This document shows positions 27,460 through 35,216 of a stretch of 36,266 nt of DNA, in pieces; positions within the stretch are counted from its first letter, which is position 1; each line of letters starts with the position of its first letter. A program made the position numbers and the translations under genes. The stretch lies in assembly GCA_017529425.1 (NCBI GenBank), contig JAFXNQ010000021.1:1-36266 (forward strand), read 5' to 3'. This DNA is from Bacteroidales bacterium (GTDB lineage: Bacteria > Bacteroidota > Bacteroidia > Bacteroidales > UBA932). The notes beneath the pieces are model-generated. The model was given only the letters and a program-made list of their open reading frames with translations. It did not search any database and was not told the DNA's origin.

Positions 27460-27467
27460 TATTTTTG
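27460..27467 (+). promoter_or_regulatory. Candidate -7 box (TATTTTTG) for rlmH
   Basis: It matches TAnnTTTG and lies 37 bases before the rlmH ATG in the 50-base divergent gap. No convincing -33 element is seen. Confidence 0.4.
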
Positions 27468-27504
27468 TTTTCCGATAAAATTTTACAAAAACCAAGCCAC
27501 AACA

Positions 27505-27978
27505 ATGAATATCCGTCTCGTTCTAACAGGCAAAACAGAGGATGCATACATTAAGGAAGGAATCGCCAAATACAGCGGCCGTCTGGCCCACTATTGCAAG
27601 TTTTCCATAGTGGAAATCCCAGAGTTGAAAAATGTAAAGGCGTTGTCCAGGGAGCAGATTAAAGATAGTGAGGGGGCATTGATTTTGAAAAACGTAGCTG
27701 CTTCAGACCTGCTCATCCTGCTTGACGAACATGGCCAGACATTCACCTCAGTTGAGTGGGCCCACCATCTGGAGAAAAAATTTTTATATAGCCCAAGAGA
27801 TATTACCTTTGTCATAGGGGGTAGTTACGGTTTTGGCAAAGCGGTTTACGAGCGCGCTGACGAGATGGTTTCTCTGTCCAAGATGACCTTTTCGCACCAG
27901 CTCTGCAGGGTGATTTTCCTCGAACAGCTCTACCGCATTTTCACCATAATCAAGGGCGAACCCTATCACCATGAATGA
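27505..27978 (+). CDS. rlmH: 23S rRNA (pseudouridine1915-N3)-methyltransferase
   Basis: 157 residues, the full length of this SPOUT-class enzyme. LLDEHGQTFTS, then FVIGGSYGFG (the knotted SAM site) and the closing FSHQLCRVIFLEQLYRIFTIIKGEPYHHE are the conserved family segments. It methylates pseudouridine 1915 in helix 69 of 23S rRNA. Its stop overlaps the sensor kinase start by four bases. Confidence 0.95.
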   Translation: MNIRLVLTGKTEDAYIKEGIAKYSGRLAHYCKFSIVEIPELKNVKALSREQIKDSEGALILKNVAASDLLILLDEHGQTFTSVEWAHHLEKKFLYSPRDITFVIGGSYGFGKAVYERADEMVSLSKMTFSHQLCRVIFLEQLYRIFTIIKGEPYHHE

Positions 27979-30900
27979 AGAGACCGTTTCTATATAGTGT
28001 CATAGCGCTGGCTGCCATTGCGGTGGTTATTTTTGCCGCTTCTTTCATAAAAACCGACCCGATTCAGAAAATTCAGGCCGAATCGGTGAAGGCTGAGCAC
28101 AACCTTAAACTGCGCGAGCGGATACTTGACCGGTATTCCAACGCCGTGCTCACCGGTCAGACTGAACTCCGCGAAGAGGCCGACCTTCCGGAGGATATGG
28201 TAATTTACCACTATAAGAACGATACCCTCCACTGTTGGATAAACCAGTTCCCCATCAGCAACGATGCCATCACGGCAGACCACTCATTTTACACCCTCCA
28301 CCATCTATATGGAGCGAGTGCCGCAAACCTGGCACCACTGGCATATATCAACGACGGTGAGAGCTACGTAAACCTCGGTTCAGGGTGGTATTTCATGAAA
28401 GCTTACAGCAACGGGAACGAACGGCTGATTTCTGCCCTGCTTATTAAGAGCGACTACTCACAGGAGAGTCTCAATTATGCCAACTGCCTGAATCCGCAGT
28501 TGAAGATAGACAGTAAATATACCGCCGTACCCCTGATGACTGATGCCGGGGCAATTGTTCACAGCAATGCCGGCACGGCCCTGTTCTCAATTGTGGAGAC
28601 CTCCAGCTCACACTACAGTTACGGCAACTACACCCTGCTATGGATTGTGATATTGCTGCTGGTTGCAGCCGCATTCCTGATGCATCTGGGCTCCCGCACT
28701 ACACAATCGTTCTGGACATATCTTCTGATTATAACCCTGCTGGCGGTATGGGCAAGGTTCCTGGCTCATAAATGCGACCCTTCCAGCCCCATATTCTCCC
28801 CTCTTACATATGCCGGCAGCAATATCCTGGACTCCCTGGCAAGCCTGCTGATAATCAACTGCTACATCTTCTTGATGTCGATGGGGCTGTTCCTGATGCG
28901 GGTCCCTCTGATCAAGTGGTACCGCCACCTGAGCCGTGAACGACGCATCTTGTGCGCCGTCGCCAGCATAGCCGTAACACTGCTGCTGGCGTTCTACATC
29001 AACTACGCCCTCCGCTCTGTGGTGTACAACTCCAACATCTCTTTCAATCTGGCCGATATTAGCCGCATCAGCATCTATTCCATATTAAGCCTGTTCTCTT
29101 TTGGGTTATTGTTCCTGGCCCTGCTGCACTCCATTCAGCTGTGCATCACCGCCATCTCCGGGCGGCGGCGGCCAAATGCGTTCGGATGGCGCATCTTACT
29201 TGTCTACATCGCAGTGATTTCTCTATACACGGTGCTTACCATATACACCACAAGCCTCTCTAAAGAGTACAACAGCAACAAGGTCTGGACAGACCGCCTG
29301 TCGCTGGACCGTGACCTTTCTCTTGAGATGCAGTTGAGGATGATTGAGCCCGGATTGAAGGGCGACCAGCTGATAGCGATCCTGAGTTTCTGGCCGGACG
29401 GGGGGAACGATATTATTCGTAACAGAATCCTGGAGCGTTACATGTTCCGCAGTTTCTCTTCAAAATACAACCTCTCCGTGACTACCTGTAACAGCACCAC
29501 GCAGATGATAATTGACCGCAATACCCCTGCGGTTAGCTGTATGGGTTTCTATAGCGACGAACTGCGCAAATACGGCATCCCCCTGAATCCCGGCTCCAGT
29601 TTCTTTTTCATGAACAACTTCAACGGGCAGACCTCATATCTGGGGGTTTTCACCTACGTGAACTTTGACACCCTTGAGAGTACCAACCTGTATATTGAGA
29701 TAACTTCACGATTTGTCTCCGACAAGGGGACCAACATGTCCAGCATCCTGTTCAAGCAATCGCCGGAACTCACCCTCCCCGGCTATTACTCCTATGCGAA
29801 ATACTCATCTGGCAGGCTTGTAACCTATTCAGGACGTGAATCTTTTCCCACCAACATAATACCCGACAATTACAAGCCGGGTTACCACATTCAGCGCAAA
29901 GGGAGGACCATGACGTTTATCAACAAGGTATCTGACGATGACATTGTGATTATCTGCCGCCCGATACCCGGATTGCTCCGTCATCTGGTTCTTTTCTCAT
30001 ATCTGGTGCTGCTGTTCGGCCTGATAATAATACCCTTCACCACAAAGCTGCGTAAAAGCACCCTGCTATACATGCCGCGAAACTCCTACAAGCGGCGGAT
30101 TACCTCGCTGATGCTGCTCACCACCCTCCTTGCCCTCGCCTGCGTCGGTGCCGGAACCATTGTGTTCACCATAAATCGTAACAAAACGGCAAACGAGCGC
30201 AATATGACCAGGAATATGGAGATTGTGCAATCTACCCTTTCTGACTACTGTCAGTACGCCCTCCGCTACACAGACATCAATACGCCGCAGCTGCAGGAGG
30301 CGATGAAGTCCATCTCCAACAACACTGCCAATGAGATAAACGTTTACGACAACCACGGCGTGCTGGTATGCTCTACCCAGCCGGAACTCTACAACCAGTC
30401 AATCATCGGCTCCCGCATGAACCACGCCGCATACAGGGCGATAGTGGAGGAGAGCTACATGAACTACATTGGCCAGGAGAGCATCGCCGGCAACTCTTTC
30501 CAGTCCATCTACGCCCCGTTGTTCAACATAGACGGCGACATGGTGGCCATCGCCAACATACCTTATGTCACCGGACAGTCACAATTCCAGGAAGAGGGGA
30601 CGATGATTATTGCCAGCATCGTGAACCTCTATCTGATTATTCTCATAGCCAGTGTGCTGATAAGCCTTATGCTGGCCAACTCCATATCCAAGCCTCTTTC
30701 ACAGATCCGCAGCAAGATGGAGCGCCTCCCGGGGAGCAGCATTAAAGAGCATCTCGAATACCGGGAGGGTAAAGATGAGCTGGGAATGCTTGTGACGGCA
30801 TATAACAGGATGGTGGACGAACTGGACGAGAGCACCCGCCGCCTTGCGCGCACGGAGCGCGAGACAGCCTGGAAGGAGATGGCCCGCCAGATTGCCCACG

Positions 30901-31529
30901 AAATCAAAAATCCGCTCACCCCGATGCAGCTGAACATCCAGTTGCTGCAGAAGCTCAAGAAAGAGAACGACCCCCGCTGGGAGGCCAAGTTCGATGAGGT
31001 GAGCCGCTCGCTGCTGGAGCAGATAGAGATACTCTCGCGTACCGCATCGGACTTCTCGACACTATCCAAACTGCTCTCTGACGAAGCGACCACGAAAGAA
31101 GACCTGGTGGCAATCCTCAAAGAAGAGGTGTCGCTCTACGCTTCATCTGCGGATGTGTCGGTCCAGCTGGATACCGACCTTGATTCCGCCCCTGCAAACA
31201 TCCACAGGCAGCAGATTATCCGCGCCTTTATGAACATCATCGGCAACGCCATCCAGGCGATAGAAAGCACTGGAGGTAACGTTCTCATCTCCCTTTCCAT
31301 CAAAGGCGACAACTACCGGATAAGTGTGGAAGACGACGGCAGCGGAGTCAAGGAGGAGTTTATCCCAAGGCTTTTCAGTCCCAACTTCACCACCAAGGTT
31401 GGCGGCAGCGGACTGGGCCTGGCCATCTGCAAGGATATCTTTGAGCAGAACGGAGGCTCTATCCACTACGAGCGTTCACAACGTCTTGGAGGGGCATCGT
31501 TCGTGGTGACGCTGCCGGCAGCTGGATAA
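27975..31529 (+). CDS. Large multi-pass sensor histidine kinase (NtrY-like)
   Basis: 1184 residues. There is one N-terminal helix (5-24) and an extracytoplasmic region. A cluster of about six helices follows (about 219-429), then a second long extracytoplasmic region (about 430-670), helices near 671 and 712, a small periplasmic domain (about 733-875) and a last helix (about 877-900). The cytoplasmic end has a HAMP linker (about 903-950), an H-box with His975 (AHEIKNPLTP), an N-box (NIIGNAIQAI), and G-boxes DDGSG and GGSGLGLAICK. It would autophosphorylate and pass the signal to a response regulator, but none lies nearby. Ligand unknown. It is coupled to rlmH by ATGA overlap. Confidence 0.9.
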   Translation: MKRPFLYSVIALAAIAVVIFAASFIKTDPIQKIQAESVKAEHNLKLRERILDRYSNAVLTGQTELREEADLPEDMVIYHYKNDTLHCWINQFPISNDAITADHSFYTLHHLYGASAANLAPLAYINDGESYVNLGSGWYFMKAYSNGNERLISALLIKSDYSQESLNYANCLNPQLKIDSKYTAVPLMTDAGAIVHSNAGTALFSIVETSSSHYSYGNYTLLWIVILLLVAAAFLMHLGSRTTQSFWTYLLIITLLAVWARFLAHKCDPSSPIFSPLTYAGSNILDSLASLLIINCYIFLMSMGLFLMRVPLIKWYRHLSRERRILCAVASIAVTLLLAFYINYALRSVVYNSNISFNLADISRISIYSILSLFSFGLLFLALLHSIQLCITAISGRRRPNAFGWRILLVYIAVISLYTVLTIYTTSLSKEYNSNKVWTDRLSLDRDLSLEMQLRMIEPGLKGDQLIAILSFWPDGGNDIIRNRILERYMFRSFSSKYNLSVTTCNSTTQMIIDRNTPAVSCMGFYSDELRKYGIPLNPGSSFFFMNNFNGQTSYLGVFTYVNFDTLESTNLYIEITSRFVSDKGTNMSSILFKQSPELTLPGYYSYAKYSSGRLVTYSGRESFPTNIIPDNYKPGYHIQRKGRTMTFINKVSDDDIVIICRPIPGLLRHLVLFSYLVLLFGLIIIPFTTKLRKSTLLYMPRNSYKRRITSLMLLTTLLALACVGAGTIVFTINRNKTANERNMTRNMEIVQSTLSDYCQYALRYTDINTPQLQEAMKSISNNTANEINVYDNHGVLVCSTQPELYNQSIIGSRMNHAAYRAIVEESYMNYIGQESIAGNSFQSIYAPLFNIDGDMVAIANIPYVTGQSQFQEEGTMIIASIVNLYLIILIASVLISLMLANSISKPLSQIRSKMERLPGSSIKEHLEYREGKDELGMLVTAYNRMVDELDESTRRLARTERETAWKEMARQIAHEIKNPLTPMQLNIQLLQKLKKENDPRWEAKFDEVSRSLLEQIEILSRTASDFSTLSKLLSDEATTKEDLVAILKEEVSLYASSADVSVQLDTDLDSAPANIHRQQIIRAFMNIIGNAIQAIESTGGNVLISLSIKGDNYRISVEDDGSGVKEEFIPRLFSPNFTTKVGGSGLGLAICKDIFEQNGGSIHYERSQRLGGASFVVTLPAAG

Positions 31530-32008
31530 TCCGGTTCTCATTCAATAGCATATGTCCATGCTTATCCGGCAAATGCTGGCGCGACTTCAATGCTTCTGGA
31601 AATCGCGGGATGCTTCCAGCGTTTCGCTTTACTACACTCTGTCAGCACATGCTCGCGTCCCGCGCTCTCAGATCTTTCATGATACCGGGACGCTGCCCCA
31701 AACCCCGCCGCTCCGCGCTGGCTATTCTGCGTACCAGCCCGCACGCGCTCCGCTATCGACTGATGGCGATGTGGCCTTATAGCTAAGCCACACAAAGCGG
31801 GGCGAGATATTGCCTGAAGCATTCAGTCATCTACGCAATCATTTGCCGGATTATAAAGATTGAAAGCAAAATGGCATTGCGAGCGGACCTGCACATCTTT
31901 GTGATTCTAATTACAAGATACAAGTAAAATTATCAAGTGTGAAAAAGCACACAAAATAGAACTTGTTATCAACGACATCAGTAAAGGGTCAATTGGAACA
32001 ATAACCCG
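31530..32008. other. Gene-free junction between core genes and accessory island
   Basis: No gene I can support. The first 290 bases are an element bounded by inverted repeats (listed separately); the rest is AT-rich without a clear terminator. A plus-strand open frame at 31911-32114 has no useful start codon and runs antisense into the accessory-protein gene. Confidence 0.6.
31562..31853. repeat. Non-coding element with imperfect terminal inverted repeats (MITE-like candidate)
   Basis: ATCCGGCAAATG at 31564-31575 is the exact reverse complement of 31840-31851. The match continues inward with a gap to AATGCTTC (31589-31596) against GAAGCATT (31816-31823), giving arms of roughly 38 bases about 290 bases apart. 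The interior is GC-rich and holds a further CTGGAA/TTCCAG pair near the left arm. No convincing target duplication is seen. Its size and ends suit a MITE-like or other dispersed intergenic repeat; a structured RNA is the alternative. Confidence 0.45.
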
Positions 32009-32275
32009 CTATACAAGCGATATCTCGCAGGTGTTAAAATCTATACGCCAACTACCTCCGGACACCCTTTCCCAGCGGTATTTGGTTGCAACCCTATCCC
32101 ACCAGCTTTGGTAAAGTGTTTCTGTAGCAGATAAGTCCTTAACTAATTTCTCATATAATTCATCATTGTCAACGGTAAGAATCTTTGCCAACTCTCTTAA
32201 ACCGTTTTTTCTTTCGAACAAAGATTGTATCTCGTCTCGTTCTTCTTCCGAGACTTTACCTATTATTCTATTCAT
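32009..32275 (-). CDS. CXXX-repeat peptide modification system protein (small accessory)
   Basis: 88 residues, no signal, charged and mostly helical. The N-terminal part reads GKVSEEERDEIQSLFERKNGL. The C-terminal part has a WW pair, KYRWERVSGGSWRIDF and a single Cys. I recall this as the small partner family named for CXXX-repeat peptide systems (TIGR04116 from memory). It starts 9 bases after the stop of the second maturase and is the last gene of the operon. It is too short for a RiPP-recognition wing-helix of standard form, but could be a leader-binding or docking subunit. That role is inference. Confidence 0.8.
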   Translation of the reverse strand: MNRIIGKVSEEERDEIQSLFERKNGLRELAKILTVDNDELYEKLVKDLSATETLYQSWWDRVATKYRWERVSGGSWRIDFNTCEISLV

Positions 32276-32284
32276 ATTATTTAA

Positions 32285-33205
32285 TTAACAAACATCTAGT
32301 AAACTTATCGGATCGAGGTAACTTGTCTCATTAATTGGCAAAACATCCCAAGTGAATCCTCTGCTATTAATACTCTTTATTATCTGGACGGATGCATTTC
32401 GTTCCAGATGAGAGATGACACACTGCTCGTGACTGGGAATATTAACCTCCCCAGTTTCTATATAGTTTTTCCAAACACACCGTTTACACTGAAATGCATC
32501 GCACTTTCTGCAAATCGGTGCATACGGGAGTGTAAATAGTTGCGCGTTAGGCGCCTTTACCCCATCTTTAAGATTTCCTATTGAATAAATCCTCTTAAAG
32601 TAGAAAGCGGGGCAAGGGTAAAAACAACCATCTGGAGCAAGGGTAACACAATGCCATCCAGCATTGCAATTATTCATGGCCGTTAAGTTAATACGATCTG
32701 TTAGGATGTTCAATTGAGGAATTTTTCCAGAGATAATCAATTCAGTCACCGCGTCCGCAATCTTCCGAAGGCTATTTTTGTACAAAAGGAAGCTTGATTC
32801 AGAAACAGGGGCCATATCAGTAATAATTACGTTGACTTTGAGCGCTGTTCTCAGTAGTTCACACAATGAGTCTATTGACGAGGCAAGAGCATCAACGGTA
32901 AATCGAAAGACCAATGTTTTATCAACCATAGCATCCGCTGGTGGTATGGAATCGCATATAACTACATCTGCATCATGATTGGCAGCAATATCAATATGGT
33001 CTATTTTATTGATGGCTTTTATGTATTCTTTAGGAAGCTGGTAATCTGGATAGAGGAATTGTAACGACAAGTTCTCTTTCATTGCGTACACTATCCCTGC
33101 ACGCAATGTACTCAATGGAATCAAGTTCCTTGGTCCTTTATAATCAGGATAATGACAGAAAGACCGGCTCGTATCATCGAGCATAATTATAAGATATTGA
33201 ATCAT
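32285..33205 (-). CDS. CXXX-repeat peptide maturase, SPASM-like but lacking the radical SAM motif
   Basis: 306 residues. The C-terminal part has cysteine spacing of SPASM type: NNCNAGWHC, DGCFYPC, CRKCDAFQCKRC and a final C in SHEQC, enough for one or two auxiliary [4Fe-4S] clusters. The N-terminal 180 residues, where a radical SAM enzyme would carry CxxxCxxC, contain no such motif; the few cysteines are isolated (for example in SFCHYP and VICDSI). This agrees with my memory of the family TIGR04119, a partner found with CXXX targets. It overlaps the first maturase by four bases (ATGA), so the two are made in step and may form a heterodimer in which this chain binds substrate or relays electrons. 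Confidence 0.82.
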   Translation of the reverse strand: MIQYLIIMLDDTSRSFCHYPDYKGPRNLIPLSTLRAGIVYAMKENLSLQFLYPDYQLPKEYIKAINKIDHIDIAANHDADVVICDSIPPADAMVDKTLVFRFTVDALASSIDSLCELLRTALKVNVIITDMAPVSESSFLLYKNSLRKIADAVTELIISGKIPQLNILTDRINLTAMNNCNAGWHCVTLAPDGCFYPCPAFYFKRIYSIGNLKDGVKAPNAQLFTLPYAPICRKCDAFQCKRCVWKNYIETGEVNIPSHEQCVISHLERNASVQIIKSINSRGFTWDVLPINETSYLDPISLLDVC

Positions 33206-34398
33206 TTATTATTCTCCTTGAAATACAATCTATTCCAATAATAGTTATTTGCCCTAACCCTGGCTTTATGCATTTTGCAGATAGCGGTGCTCCTTTGAAA
33301 AATAGTGTCACTATCGGCAGAATCATAATTTTCGCCTTGACACCATGCGCATCCACTGGCGACATCACACTCAATGCATTCTAAGCGACTTTGATCAGTC
33401 CGCGTCAAACATAAGAAAGGTCTTACCTTATTGCGATTGATTCCTTCTGTAATGTTACCTATTATTCGGGCACACTTATTCCTTAAGGAATATTGAGCGA
33501 AACGAGTGCATGGATAGAAATTCCCAGCAGCATCTATAGCAAGCATCTTCCCTGCGCCACACCAATTGTTATTGTCGTTCTCAGGGTCAAGAGGTTTTCC
33601 GATTGTTTCTGAGAAAAAGGAGCACGCAAAGTCTTTGTATAATTCATTATCAATAATCGTATCAGCAAGTTCAATTAACTGCTTCTCAAGTAATTGGTCA
33701 TCCCCATCTTTCCAAACATTCTCAAAAACACAGTTGATGCTTACATCATGAATTCCCAAGCCATATAGGTGCAATACACTTTCTTTAATGAAAGGTATAT
33801 CATTACTACTTATAGTAACTTTGGTTCCTCCATCAGGAAACTGTGACAGCCATAATGGTATGTTTTTGACAACATCATCATAAGAACCATGTTCCTGTTC
33901 ATTGTCCTGCCGTTTATAAATTCTGTTTAGATCATGCTTTTCCTTCGTCCCGTCTATTGTAATCCCAATACTGAGATGATCCAAGTTTTTCTTTATGAAC
34001 TTTTGCACCTTCTCAGAGGCATAATTGATACCATTAGTAGAAAAGCTGAAGCGATATGAGTTAAACCAGTGGTGATTTAATCTGAATAACTCACATTTGA
34101 TATAATCACATATCTTATCTATTAAATCTATCTCCAAAAAGGGCTCTCCTCCTATAAAATCCCATATCACAGATTCGAACGCAAACAATGGATCCTTTTC
34201 CATAGATAATATGTAATCGGTAGCCGACCGTGCAACGTCAAAGCTCATACGTTCAGAGGTATTCTTCCCTACCAGATAACAGTATTTACATGCCAATTGG
34301 CAGTCTTTCGTTACAATAAATGTTATGCTTTTAGAAGAACCTGCCTGCCATCCTCCTGGTATTTCTCTGAACGGAGCTTTATTAGCTTGAAGTTCCAT
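33202..34398 (-). CDS. Radical SAM/SPASM peptide maturase, CXXX-repeat target family
   Basis: 398 residues from the ATG at 34398. The radical SAM motif is Cys33-x3-Cys37-x2-Cys40 (DCQLACKYCY), followed by a partial TIM barrel with GGEP. The C-terminal SPASM domain reads WCGAGK, GNFYPC, CIEC, CAWC and a final C, matching enzymes that install thioether or C-C links in ribosomal peptides. From memory it belongs to TIGR04115. The frame stays open to 34656, but those 86 codons are an out-of-frame reading of the cysteine repeat; the chosen start overlaps the precursor stop by 17 bases and leaves a normal leader before the barrel. It would modify the adjacent CXXX precursors in the cytoplasm. Confidence 0.9.
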   Translation of the reverse strand: MELQANKAPFREIPGGWQAGSSKSITFIVTKDCQLACKYCYLVGKNTSERMSFDVARSATDYILSMEKDPLFAFESVIWDFIGGEPFLEIDLIDKICDYIKCELFRLNHHWFNSYRFSFSTNGINYASEKVQKFIKKNLDHLSIGITIDGTKEKHDLNRIYKRQDNEQEHGSYDDVVKNIPLWLSQFPDGGTKVTISSNDIPFIKESVLHLYGLGIHDVSINCVFENVWKDGDDQLLEKQLIELADTIIDNELYKDFACSFFSETIGKPLDPENDNNNWCGAGKMLAIDAAGNFYPCTRFAQYSLRNKCARIIGNITEGINRNKVRPFLCLTRTDQSRLECIECDVASGCAWCQGENYDSADSDTIFQRSTAICKMHKARVRANNYYWNRLYFKENNK

Positions 34399-34876
34399 AG
34401 CATCCAGTTTTACAAGATGTTTTACATCCATTGCTACAACCCCCTGTACATTTTCCACTACAACTTGACTCACACTTACCTTGGCAAGAGTTTTTGCAGC
34501 CATCTTTACATCCGCTTTTGCAGGAATGGTTACAATCAGCACAACTATGTATTGCATCTGAGGAACCAGAACACGAATTAGTACAATTACCTTGACAGGT
34601 TCCTTGACATGTGGTATCACACCTATTCCCACAACTAGTTTCGCATTTATATGCACACGTTATCATGCAGCCTGTATCACAGCCACCCTCGCAGGTCCAT
34701 CTACAAGTCGAGTGGCAAGTCGAAGTACAAGCAATACCGCAAGTACAGGGAGAGTTATTACCGTACAATTCGTCAGCTTTGACAACAATTGGCGATACAA
34801 CTATCGCTCCCAATATTGGGAGGATGGCTTGGGCTGTCTTCTTGAAGAAAGCTCTTCTTGATTCTTTTTCTTTCAT
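34382..34876 (-). CDS. CXXX-repeat radical SAM target precursor (intact copy A)
   Basis: 164 residues, 29 of them cysteine. The leader is residues 1-34: SRRAFFK at 6-12, then a hydrophobic run to VKA at 32-34. After a short linker, block 1 has 15 cysteines spaced exactly every fourth residue. A nine-residue break (SGSSDAIHS) and a Cys-Ala-Asp-Cys step follow, then block 2 has 12 cysteines in the same phase-4 spacing. The residue before each Cys is nearly always Ser, Thr, Gly, Lys or Asn. This fits the Cys-Xaa-Xaa-Xaa radical SAM target family (TIGR04114 from memory). It lies two bases after precursor B and overlaps the maturase start. An AGGA lies 9 bases before the ATG. The mature product is unknown. 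Confidence 0.9.
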   Translation of the reverse strand: MKEKESRRAFFKKTAQAILPILGAIVVSPIVVKADELYGNNSPCTCGIACTSTCHSTCRWTCEGGCDTGCMITCAYKCETSCGNRCDTTCQGTCQGNCTNSCSGSSDAIHSCADCNHSCKSGCKDGCKNSCQGKCESSCSGKCTGGCSNGCKTSCKTGCYGTSS

Positions 34877-34878
34877 AG

Positions 34879-35103
34879 TTATCCTGAAACACTTTCACAA
34901 TTACCAAAACAACTGTTTACGCAACTGCCCTTACAACCACCTTCACATGATCCTTTACAGCCAGTCGAACAACTGCCCTCACATGAACTTTTACAACTGT
35001 TCAAACAAGTGAAATAGCAACCGTCACTACAGGTACCTTGACAGTCGTTCAGGCAAGTGTAGAGGCAAGACTGCATACAACTAGTCACACATGCTGTGAA
35101 ACA
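34879..35103 (-). pseudogene. CXXX-repeat precursor copy B, 5' end removed by the insertion sequence
   Basis: 74 readable codons with 18 cysteines at perfect four-residue spacing, ending in GNCESVSG. No leader is present. The repeat can be read upstream of the first possible starts (GTG at 35088, ATG at 35076) as CFTACVTSC right up to 35103, where the IS inverted repeat begins; the next in-frame codons are CCC and the stop TAG. This means the leader half was separated by the IS and should lie beyond the right edge of the window if the insertion was simple. The remnant might still be translated from GTG or ATG, but without a leader it should not be recognised by the maturase or exported. Confidence 0.85.
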
Positions 35104-35130
35104 GGGCTATTAGACATTTGGGGTGATGAA
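35104..35130. repeat. IS left terminal inverted repeat
   Basis: The core CTATTAGACATTTGGGGTGA lies at 35107-35126. It reads as the reverse complement of both right-end copies with few mismatches and contributes the TAG stop upstream of the precursor B remnant. Confidence 0.85.
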
Positions 35131-35154
35131 ATCGCTGTAATGTACTAACATTCA

Positions 35155-35162
35155 TATATTTG
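35155..35162 (+). promoter_or_regulatory. Candidate -7 box (TATATTTG) for the transposase
   Basis: It matches TAnnTTTG exactly and lies 17 bases before the ATG at 35180. No clean -33 TTG at the usual spacing. Confidence 0.45.
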
Positions 35163-35216
35163 CAGCGATTATTACTTATATGATTAAAAAAATGCTTTTT
35201 TTGTGGGTCAAATAAT

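Noticed and set aside
31552-31822. Short open frames on both strands inside the inverted-repeat element
   Set aside because: They lie across the repeat arms, show no domain or signal, and follow the GC-rich structure of the element rather than a gene.
31530-32008. tmRNA, RNase P RNA or 6S RNA in the GC-rich gap
   Set aside because: I could not find their conserved core elements; terminal inverted repeats explain the structure better.
31911-32114. Plus-strand open frame of 67 codons with protein-like composition
   Set aside because: It has no usable start codon, begins right after a stop, and its second half is antisense to the accessory-protein gene, which matches a family I recognise.
34592-35012. 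Plus-strand open frames across the cysteine-repeat genes
   Set aside because: They arise from the repetitive ACA/GCA triplets antisense to the Cys codons.
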